Shown here: positions 4,705 through 9,380 of the stretch, one piece after another | Numbering within the stretch: the stretch's first letter is position 1 | How the letters are laid out: every line of letters starts with the position of its first letter | NCBI GenBank assembly: GCA_016218185.1 | Contig: JACREP010000017.1 | Coordinates: 1-9,380, forward strand | Length of the DNA stretch: 9,380 bases | Reading direction: 5' to 3' | DNA from: Candidatus Gottesmanbacteria bacterium | Lineage (GTDB): Bacteria; Patescibacteriota; Microgenomatia; UBA10105; UBA927 | Program-made: the position numbers and the translations under genes | The notes under the pieces: generated by a model | What the model was told of the DNA's origin: nothing | The model's database searches: none | Seen by the model: the letters and a program-made list of their open reading frames with translations, nothing else

Positions 4705-5607
4705 ATGAGGAAAATACTTGTTTCCGATGCAATCGTTCAAAACGGCATTGATTTCCTCAAGGGGAAAGGTTTTGAGGTAGTGCTCAAGCCGGATATTACG
4801 CCGGAGGAGTTGGTTAAGGAAATAGGAGATTATGGCGCGCTAATCGTCCGCAGCCGCACAAAAGTGACGCTGGACGTCATCACTGTCGGAAAAAAGCTTA
4901 AGGTCATCGGACGCGCAGGCAGCGGACTGGACAATATCGATGTTGCCGCGGCCAAATCTGCCGGCATTACGGTGGTCAATGCACCCGGGGCCAACGCCAC
5001 CAGCGTCGCCGAGCACACGATGGCGGTCATCCTTAATTTGTTTCGAAACCTCATTCCGGTTGCAACCGCTCTCAAGGCCGGCCGGTGGGAAAAGAAAACG
5101 TATCAGGTCACCGAGCTAGCCGGCAAAACCATCGGCATCGTGGGCTTTGGTCACGTCGGTAGCTTGGTCGCGCAACTGGCAGCTGGATTTGGGATGAAGA
5201 TTTTGGTTACGACACGCTCGCAAAAGTCCGTACCCGGTGCGTTGGTTCCGCTTGAACAACTCCTTCGGGAGTCAGACGTGATTACCCTCCATGTGCCAAA
5301 GTCTAGCGAAACACAAAGCTTGATTGGCAAAAAAGAATTAGCGTTGATGAAAAAAACCAGCTACCTCGTCAACTGCAGCCGGGGCGGGGTGGTGGATGAG
5401 GAAGCCTTAGTTGCCGCCTTAACCAACAGGCAAATCGCCGGTGCAGCATTGGATGTTTTTGCCACCGAGCCGTTGCCGGCAGATAGTCCGCTTTTATCCT
5501 TGCCCAATGTCATCCTCACGCCCCACGTGGCCGGCCAAAGCAGGGAAGCAAAGGAGCGGGCATCGCTTGCGGTTGCGCAGGAAGTAGCGGCCGCGCTCTT
5601 GCTATAA
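4705..5607 (+). CDS. serA: D-3-phosphoglycerate dehydrogenase-like 2-hydroxyacid dehydrogenase (short form)
   Basis: 300 aa from MRKILVSDAI, the typical family start. The frame extends to ATGs at 4657 and 4672, but those codons add non-conserved residues over the intergenic repeat. It contains GRAGSGLDNID (69-79), NAPGANATSVAEHT, the nucleotide-binding GIVGFGHVG (144-152), and catalytic R226 (NCSRGG), E255 (ATEP) and H274 (TPHVAG). The enzyme oxidises 3-phosphoglycerate to phosphohydroxypyruvate, supplying the adjacent aminotransferase for serine synthesis. It lacks the C-terminal ACT regulatory domain, so serine feedback through that domain is not expected. After beta-2 the usual Asp is replaced by TTRSQK, which hints at NADP(H) rather than NAD(H) use; a glyoxylate/hydroxypyruvate reductase is therefore the main alternative. 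No promoter box or Shine-Dalgarno sequence is seen, so co-transcription with the aminotransferase is likely. It carries no repeat insert. Confidence 0.82.
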   Translation: MRKILVSDAIVQNGIDFLKGKGFEVVLKPDITPEELVKEIGDYGALIVRSRTKVTLDVITVGKKLKVIGRAGSGLDNIDVAAAKSAGITVVNAPGANATSVAEHTMAVILNLFRNLIPVATALKAGRWEKKTYQVTELAGKTIGIVGFGHVGSLVAQLAAGFGMKILVTTRSQKSVPGALVPLEQLLRESDVITLHVPKSSETQSLIGKKELALMKKTSYLVNCSRGGVVDEEALVAALTNRQIAGAALDVFATEPLPADSPLLSLPNVILTPHVAGQSREAKERASLAVAQEVAAALLL

Positions 5608-5608
5608 T
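5603..5608 (+). promoter_or_regulatory. Perfect -10 box overlapping the serA-like stop codon
   Basis: TATAAT contains the TAA stop (5605-5607) of the upstream gene and ends 6 nt before the ATG at 5615. Transcription should start on or beside that A, giving a leaderless message. No convincing -35 is present, so this is a candidate only. Confidence 0.5.
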
Positions 5609-5614
5609 CACTCT

Positions 5615-7969
5615 ATGGGGAGCGATTTCTTCATCGTGCTACGCTTCTGGGGGACGTTGTTTTTGGTGGGCGCGGCGGCATTCCCGCTGACGAAAGCATT
5701 GTTCGGACGTTCCATGACAGGGTCTCGCCCTGTCAGTAGCGATGCCGGCTGGTGGGATGGGGGGTACTTTTTTTCCAAAGCCGTGGGGATGGCAGTGGTA
5801 ACGTGGATCGTGTATGCGATGGGAACAGTTCAAATCGTTCCATTTACCCATATCTCAATCCTGTTTTCTTTAGGCCTCGTCTTTATTCTTGGATTACTTC
5901 CGAATTTTCAATTTTCAATTTTCAATTTTCAATCAATTTTCAATTTCAAATTTTCAAAAAAAGTCTTTTTCATTATTTTCGAGGAGGCTTTTTTTCTGGC
6001 TGCACTACTATTCTGGAGCTGGATTAAGGCGCATGAGCCGAGCATTCACGGGTTGGAGAAATTTATGGATTTTGGGTTCATGCAGTCAATACTTAACTCC
6101 CGCTATTTCCCGCCGCCGGACATGTGGTATCCGCCGCTTCCCATCAACTACTACTACTTCGGCCACCTGGTAACGGCGGTACTCACCAAGCTTTCCGGCA
6201 TTGATTTGGTCTATACCTTTAACCTGATGCTGGCGACGATCTTTGCCCTGACCCTGACGATGAGTTTTTCGATAGGAAAGCAGATTGGACTAATTGGGCA
6301 AATTAGGCCAATTGGACAAATAGTCGCAGGGTTACTCACCGCCTTCCTCGTCACCCTGGCCGGCAACATGCAGACGATCTACGCGTTTACGAGGGGGTAT
6401 ACGGGCGATGACGTTAGGCCGTTTTGGGAACTTGCTTGGAAGGTGGGGGAAGTAGGGGGCGTTAGGGAGTTATGGGAGAAGATCGGGCAAGGAATGCAGA
6501 CCTACTGGTACGCCAATGCCACGCGGTTTGTCCCCTTTACCATCCACGAGTTCCCCAGTTACTCGTTTGTGGTTTCTGACGTACACGGACACGTGTTATC
6601 GATTCCCTTCGTGCTGCTGGCGATAGCACTTCTTATTGCAATGTCATTGCGAGGAGCCCCGAGTTTGTCGAGGGGCGACGCGGCAATCCCCAGCAAGAGA
6701 TTGCTTCGCCGTATGAACGGTCTCGCAATGACAAACCTAGTTTTTTACGGTTTTCTCGTTGGCGTGCTCCTCATGACGAATGCGCTGGACGGCCCGATCT
6801 ACCTCGGATTATTTATCGGAGTATTGGTTATGACGAATTGGTCAAATTTGGCCAATTGGTCAAATTGGAAAGAAATGGCAAAAACAGTAGGACTTGTCGT
6901 CGTGGTAGCCGGACTCACCAGTCTGCCGTTTTTGAGTCACTTTACGTCCTTTGTCACAGGGCTGGCAGTCAATTGTCCCCCGGCTTTTTTGGCCAACACC
7001 AAGATCGGACCGCTCCTGTTTGAGGGAGTGGAGAAGTGCCAGAGGTCGCCGATCTGGATGCTGTGGATTTTGTGGGGATTTTTTATGTACTGCGGGGCCT
7101 GGCTCATAGCCAGGAATGTACCAATCCGACCAATCCAGACCAATCCGACCAATAGGAATACACAAATTACAAAAATAGAAAATCTATTATTGGTTTTCTT
7201 TGTCTTTTCGCTGGTACTTATCATCTTTCCTGAATTTTTCTATTTCAAAGATATTTACCCCATGCATTTCCGCAGTAATACCATGTTTAAACTCGGGTAC
7301 CAGGCGTTTATTCTGTTTTCGATAGTCGCTGGATATACGATCGTTTCGTTTCTTTTCGAACGTCACGCTTCAGTCCACAGAAAATTTTCAATTTTCAATT
7401 TTCAATTTTCAATGATAGGAAAGAAAATTTTTCTCATTTTTCTCCTCCCTCAACTTTTCCTCGTCTCCATTTTTCCGATATTCTCCGTGCGGTCGTATTT
7501 TAACGGGCTAAAAACGTATCAGGGGCTGGATGGGCTTACCTGGATGCAGAAAGAGTATCCGGATGATTGGGAAGCCATAAGATGGTTTAACCAAAATGCT
7601 AAATGTCAAATGCTAAATGCCAAATGTGAAAACCCCGTGCTTGTCGAAGCCGACGGGGACAGCTATACGGATTATGCGCGGTTTTCGGCCTTTACCGGCA
7701 TACCGACCATCATCGGCTGGCCGGTGCATGAATGGCTGTGGCGCGGCGGTTACGACGTGGTGGCGCCGCGGCGGGAAGAGGTGCGGCAAGTGTATGAGTC
7801 AACGGATCTGGAAGCCACGCGCACAATTCTGACGCGCTTCGGCGTGCGCTACGTTATCGTGGGTACTTTGGAGCGGCAGAAGTACCCAGTTTTGCAGGAA
7901 TGGAAGTTCAGCCGGCTGGGAAGCAGCGCATTTCAAAGCGGCAAAACTACAATCTATCAGCTTGATTAA
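5615..7969 (+). CDS. DUF2298 (Chlor_Arch_YYY) polytopic membrane protein
   Basis: 784 aa with many hydrophobic helices. Family signatures in order: N-terminal helix and DGGYFFSKAVG (48-58); a first large loop MDFGFMQSILNSRYFPPPDMWYPP followed by the namesake INYYYFGHL (177-185); TRFVPFTIHEFPSYSFVVSDVHGHVLSIPF (303-332); FPEFFYFKDIYPMHFRSNTMFKLGYQAF (538-565); and a C-terminal soluble domain with EADGDSYTDYARFSAFTGIPTIIGWPVHEWLWRG (678-711) and RFGVRYVIVGTLER. The family is thought to be GT-C-like, acting on lipid-linked sugars at the membrane, but the reaction is not established. Eight insert-like repeat tracts are read through: residues about 34-40, 97-114, 224-235, 343-373, 408-418, 502-514, 591-599 and 661-672. 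They sit mainly in connecting loops or helix ends, leaving the conserved motifs intact. The start is set by the family N-terminus and the TATAAT 6 nt upstream. Confidence 0.9.
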   Translation: MGSDFFIVLRFWGTLFLVGAAAFPLTKALFGRSMTGSRPVSSDAGWWDGGYFFSKAVGMAVVTWIVYAMGTVQIVPFTHISILFSLGLVFILGLLPNFQFSIFNFQSIFNFKFSKKVFFIIFEEAFFLAALLFWSWIKAHEPSIHGLEKFMDFGFMQSILNSRYFPPPDMWYPPLPINYYYFGHLVTAVLTKLSGIDLVYTFNLMLATIFALTLTMSFSIGKQIGLIGQIRPIGQIVAGLLTAFLVTLAGNMQTIYAFTRGYTGDDVRPFWELAWKVGEVGGVRELWEKIGQGMQTYWYANATRFVPFTIHEFPSYSFVVSDVHGHVLSIPFVLLAIALLIAMSLRGAPSLSRGDAAIPSKRLLRRMNGLAMTNLVFYGFLVGVLLMTNALDGPIYLGLFIGVLVMTNWSNLANWSNWKEMAKTVGLVVVVAGLTSLPFLSHFTSFVTGLAVNCPPAFLANTKIGPLLFEGVEKCQRSPIWMLWILWGFFMYCGAWLIARNVPIRPIQTNPTNRNTQITKIENLLLVFFVFSLVLIIFPEFFYFKDIYPMHFRSNTMFKLGYQAFILFSIVAGYTIVSFLFERHASVHRKFSIFNFQFSMIGKKIFLIFLLPQLFLVSIFPIFSVRSYFNGLKTYQGLDGLTWMQKEYPDDWEAIRWFNQNAKCQMLNAKCENPVLVEADGDSYTDYARFSAFTGIPTIIGWPVHEWLWRGGYDVVAPRREEVRQVYESTDLEATRTILTRFGVRYVIVGTLERQKYPVLQEWKFSRLGSSAFQSGKTTIYQLD
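5715..5735. repeat. 21-bp perfect palindromic repeat in the DUF2298 gene
   Basis: Arms TGACAGGG and CCCTGTCA flank a 5-nt centre (TCTCG). Arm and loop sizes resemble the element at 104-132. It adds exactly seven codons (about residues 34-40). Half of it (CGCCCTGTCAGT) recurs at 4683-4694 before the SerA-like gene. Confidence 0.6.
5904..5956. repeat. Heptamer array (ATTTTCA type) in the DUF2298 gene
   Basis: Four perfect ATTTTCA units (5904-5931), then ATCA, another ATTTTCA (5936-5942) and degenerate units. Three units encode the heptapeptide FSIFNFQ. The predicted product stays hydrophobic/aromatic, compatible with a membrane-proximal loop. Confidence 0.85.
6284..6319. repeat. Nonamer array in the DUF2298 gene
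   Basis: Four units ATTGGACTA, ATTGGGCAA, ATTAGGCCA, ATTGGACAA, total 36 nt, read as IGLIGQIRPIGQ. Confidence 0.8.
6642..6733 (+). repeat. 92-bp palindromic element with 12-bp terminal inverted repeats, in the DUF2298 gene
   Basis: Same ends as the elements at 1879 and 3840 (TGTCATTGCGAG / CTCGCAATGACA). Core blocks GCGACGCGGCAATC and AAGAGATTGCTTCGCC are shared with the 3840 copy. The internal hairpin here is CCCGAGTTTGTCGAGGGG-like. The exit frame differs from the other copies (LAMT instead of SRND), so the same DNA is read differently in different hosts. Confidence 0.87.
6837..6868. repeat. Nonamer array in the DUF2298 gene
   Basis: Units ATTGGTCAA, ATTTGGCCA, ATTGGTCAA and a partial ATTGG, read as NWSNLANWSNW. 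The 1462 array has closely similar units in reverse complement. Confidence 0.82.
7119..7155. repeat. Nonamer-like array in the DUF2298 gene
   Basis: Units TACCAATCC, GACCAATCC, AGACCAATCC (10 nt), GACCAATAG, read as PIRPIQTNPTNR. Same GACCAATCC motif as at 1080-1106, here on the coding strand. Confidence 0.72.
7384..7411. repeat. Heptamer array (ATTTTCA type), second copy in the DUF2298 gene
   Basis: Four perfect consecutive ATTTTCA units (28 nt), read as FSIFNFQFS. Identical in unit sequence, and in number of leading perfect units, to the array at 5904. Confidence 0.85.
7596..7630. repeat. Heptamer array (ATGCTAA type) in the DUF2298 gene
   Basis: Units ATGCTAA, ATGTCAA, ATGCTAA, ATGCCAA, ATGTGAA, read as NAKCQMLNAKCE in the C-terminal soluble domain, just before the conserved PVLVEADGDS. 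It matches the array at 1381 in the oxidoreductase gene. Confidence 0.83.
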
Positions 7970-7978
7970 GCCAATGGA

Positions 7979-8020
7979 TATGTATGTTACAATACACGAT
8001 CGTGGGTTACAACGTACATA
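7979..8020 (-). repeat. ~40-bp palindromic repeat, left copy flanking the deacetylase; possible bidirectional terminator
   Basis: Arms TATGTATGTT (7979-7988) and AACGTACATA (8011-8020) pair over 10 bp with one G-T wobble. The loop holds a perfect CACGATCGTG palindrome (7995-8004). It fills the gap between the convergent DUF2298 and deacetylase genes. Its reverse complement aligns ungapped with 8951-8990 at about 29 of 39 positions (hand count). Without a U-tract its terminator role is uncertain. Confidence 0.6.
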
Positions 8021-8022
8021 CT

Positions 8023-8889
8023 CTACAATCCATACGCGCTTAAACTCGCATTGCCGATGCGGATACGCGGGAGCGTCAGGCGCTGGCCGCGACACAGTGT
8101 CGATCCGGGGATGGTGGTGAAGGCCAGGGCGTAATTCATGGTACGTAATACCTCAAGCCCGGTAGCACTGGCAAAGCCGTACGGGTAGGCAAAGACTTTG
8201 GACTGGTTAAAGCCCCGTTCCGTCAACTGCGTGTCCGCGGTGCCGATTTCCCGCTCGTCGACTTCCTTCGTTGTTGCCACGTTGCGGTGGCTCCAGGTGT
8301 GGTTGGCGATGGAGAAGCCTGAGCCGGAGAGCTCTGAAATTTTGCCCCACGTGAGGTAGCCCGGGTTCTCGACGAGCCCTGTGGGAATGAATGCGGTGGC
8401 CTGAAAGCCGAACTCGCGAAGGATTGGGCCAGCCACAGAGCCCAAATCTTCATAGCCGTCGTCAAAGGTGAGAAGCACCGGCTTTGACGGGAGCGCCGCA
8501 CCGGCATCGAAAAATGCGATGAGGTCGGTGGGCCGGATGGTCGTGTAGCCGCGGGATTTGAGGTATTCCATCTGACTTCGGAAGGTATCGGGCGCCACCG
8601 TGAGACTGGTCTGGTTTTTGGTTTTTGCTTCTTCCAGCGGCTGCACATGGTGGTACATGAGCGTCGGCACGTAGGCGCAGGGGCCCCAACGCTCGTTCAT
8701 CTCGGCAAACGTCAGCGGCCGCGGAGTCGGGGTGGGGGTGACGGTGGGAATGGCTGTTGGCGTGGGGATTGCGGTTGGCGTGGGGACGGGGTACGGTTTT
8801 TTTGGTACGAGCGTTTGGAGTTTCGGGGCGGCAACCACGCCCAGAAGAAGGAAACCCAACAGAAGAAAAATTGTCTTGGCCTCTTTCAT
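8023..8889 (-). CDS. Secreted or membrane-anchored polysaccharide deacetylase (NodB homology, CE4)
   Basis: 288 aa from MKEAKTIFLLLGF; the in-frame ATG at 8976 would place 29 non-conserved residues before the signal segment and lies upstream of the promoter. Residues 5-21 are a signal peptide/anchor, 32-58 a Pro/Thr-rich wall-spanning linker, and 76-81 the LMYHHV strand common to YadE/PgaB-like deacetylases. The NodB motifs follow: TFDDGYED (141-148; D143 base, D144 metal), NHTWSH (196-201; H197 and H201 metal) and the FAYPYG region (233-238). The enzyme removes acetyl groups from N-acetylated sugars of peptidoglycan or an exopolysaccharide outside the membrane. It is a single-gene unit, convergent with DUF2298, and bracketed by inverted copies of a ~40-bp repeat (7979-8020, 8951-8990). 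No repeat insert is seen in the catalytic domain. Confidence 0.9.
   Translation of the reverse strand: MKEAKTIFLLLGFLLLGVVAAPKLQTLVPKKPYPVPTPTAIPTPTAIPTVTPTPTPRPLTFAEMNERWGPCAYVPTLMYHHVQPLEEAKTKNQTSLTVAPDTFRSQMEYLKSRGYTTIRPTDLIAFFDAGAALPSKPVLLTFDDGYEDLGSVAGPILREFGFQATAFIPTGLVENPGYLTWGKISELSGSGFSIANHTWSHRNVATTKEVDEREIGTADTQLTERGFNQSKVFAYPYGFASATGLEVLRTMNYALAFTTIPGSTLCRGQRLTLPRIRIGNASLSAYGL
8716..8796 (-). repeat. Pro/Thr linker coding repeat of the deacetylase
   Basis: Encodes residues 32-58, with the hexapeptide PTPTAI repeated in tandem (18-nt period) and then TVTPTPTPRP. Such linkers carry extracellular domains across the cell wall and vary in length between relatives. Confidence 0.75.
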
Positions 8890-8898
8890 CTTCTTATG

Positions 8899-8927
8899 AG
8901 TGTAGCTTCTCGTGCGGCCATTGACAA
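8899..8927 (-). promoter_or_regulatory. Deacetylase promoter
   Basis: TTGTCA (8927-8922) and TACACT (8904-8899) are 17 nt apart on the minus strand. The -10 ends 9 nt before the ATG at 8889, so the message would be leaderless or have a 1-3 nt leader. This supports the 8889 start over 8976. Confidence 0.6.
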
Positions 8928-8950
8928 TGCAAGAAAGTAAAGGGGAAACC

Positions 8951-8990
8951 ATGTATGTTGTAACAAGCGACCGCACAGCGTAACATACAG
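8951..8990 (+). repeat. ~40-bp palindromic repeat, right copy, between divergent promoters
   Basis: TGTATGTT (8952-8959) and AACATACA (8982-8989) pair perfectly with a 22-nt loop, the same spacing as between the arms of the left copy at 7979. It lies upstream of both the deacetylase promoter (minus) and the promoter at 8994 (plus), where an operator for both could sit. Confidence 0.6.
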
Positions 8991-8993
8991 GTA

Positions 8994-9022
8994 TTGACTT
9001 TTTTAGGAGATCTTGCTACGAT
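8994..9022 (+). promoter_or_regulatory. Promoter of the 83-aa gene
   Basis: TTGACT (8994-8999), 17-nt spacer, TACGAT (9017-9022) with an extended -10 TGC directly before it. Transcription should start near 9029, leaving a leader of about 68 nt before the ATG at 9097. Confidence 0.65.
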
Positions 9023-9096
9023 GCGCCAAATATGACGATGTGCACCTGCGTCTGCGTATAAGATGTAAAAAATTTACAGGAAAGGGGGAAATAAAA

Positions 9097-9348
9097 ATGA
9101 GTGTTCGACCAGAAACAGCTCAAGCAGCAGCAGAAGAAATAAAAGCAGTTTTTACAGACCTTAGTAGGCGTAGCGTAATCGCCCTGGGTTGTTCCGAGGG
9201 TGATTGGACCCTTCATTTAAACGTGGGCCATGGTTTAAGATCAGAACAAAAAGATGCGTTGGAACTGCAGGCCGTTCAGGCAAAATTTGCGTATCACGCT
9301 AGTAAAGCACACGGTGGCGATGCATACATGACCCTAAAGAGTGCTTGA
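9097..9348 (+). CDS. Small hypothetical protein, 83 aa
   Basis: The frame is open from 9013, but the upstream codons lie on the promoter and leader. ATG 9097 has a purine-rich Shine-Dalgarno site (AAAGGGGG, 9081-9088) 8 nt before it, which fixes the start. The product is soluble: an Ala/Glu-rich N-terminal helix (PETAQAAAEEIKAVFTDLSRR), a short central SVIALGCSEGDWTLHLNVGHGL that looks like a beta hairpin, and a second amphipathic helix (EQKDALELQAVQAKFAYHASKAHGG). I recognise no family. The helix-hairpin-helix layout and strong own promoter suggest an abundant small cytosolic protein. Its TGA stop overlaps the next promoter. Confidence 0.72.
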   Translation: MSVRPETAQAAAEEIKAVFTDLSRRSVIALGCSEGDWTLHLNVGHGLRSEQKDALELQAVQAKFAYHASKAHGGDAYMTLKSA

Positions 9349-9373
9349 CAAGGGGCGGGGGACGTGGTTAAAT
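9345..9373 (+). promoter_or_regulatory. Strong promoter for a gene beyond the right edge
   Basis: TTGACA (9345-9350) overlaps the TGA stop of the 83-aa gene. TTAAAT (9368-9373) follows after 17 nt and is preceded by TGG, an extended -10. The promoted gene is outside the window. Confidence 0.6.
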
Positions 9374-9380
9374 AGCGACA

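Noticed and set aside
5904..5956. ATTTTCA and other short arrays as a CRISPR array
   Set aside because: Units of 7 or 9 nt are contiguous with no spacers, lie inside coding frames, and no cas genes are present.
8890..8976. Upstream ATG (8976) as the deacetylase start
   Set aside because: It would put 29 polar residues before the signal peptide and includes the promoter region; the ATG at 8889 gives a proper signal segment.

Overview
The window looks like chromosomal DNA from a small-genome, uncultivated bacterium. My best guess is a Patescibacteria/CPR lineage of the Microgenomates type, with a Chloroflexi relative as the main alternative. The grounds are a DUF2298 ('YYY') membrane protein, a Pro/Thr-linker polysaccharide deacetylase, several first genes with a -10 box only 6-11 nt before the ATG (suggesting leaderless mRNAs), and many in-frame palindromic and short-tandem-repeat insertions inside genes. 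This assignment is inference; no rRNA or marker gene is present.

Layout. On the minus strand, positions 2266 to 1 carry an FAD-dependent amine-oxidase/protoporphyrinogen-oxidase-like gene, followed by a polytopic membrane protein that runs off the left edge. A small 103-aa hypothetical gene (2306-2617, plus) diverges from the oxidoreductase. At about 2700-2757 lies a previously hidden minus-strand remnant of a second FAD-oxidoreductase 5' end, including its promoter box, with the start codon changed to ATA. A BrnT/BrnA toxin-antitoxin operon (2811-3351) follows on the plus strand. Then come a class V (alanine/serine-glyoxylate type) aminotransferase (3374-4573), a short SerA-like 2-hydroxyacid dehydrogenase (4705-5607) and a 784-aa DUF2298 membrane protein (5615-7969). 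Next is a convergent polysaccharide deacetylase (8889-8023, minus). It is bracketed by two ~40-bp imperfectly palindromic copies of one sequence in inverted orientation. The window ends with an 83-aa hypothetical gene (9097-9348) and a strong promoter for the next gene outside.

How the genes fit together. Aminotransferase plus dehydrogenase give the first two steps of the phosphorylated serine route from 3-phosphoglycerate (or the reverse glyoxylate/hydroxypyruvate direction); no phosphatase is seen. The two polytopic proteins, the oxidoreductase and the deacetylase all suggest cell-envelope or glycan work. BrnTA is an addiction/stress module.

The most unusual property is the load of in-frame repeats. 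Three ~92-113 bp elements with perfect 12-bp terminal inverted repeats sit in three different genes, all in the same orientation relative to the coding strand. Two families of heptamer arrays and one family of nonamer arrays recur inside the oxidoreductase and DUF2298 genes. DUF2298 alone carries eight separate insert-like tracts yet stays open. Because heptamers are not a multiple of three, they could act as frame-switching loci.
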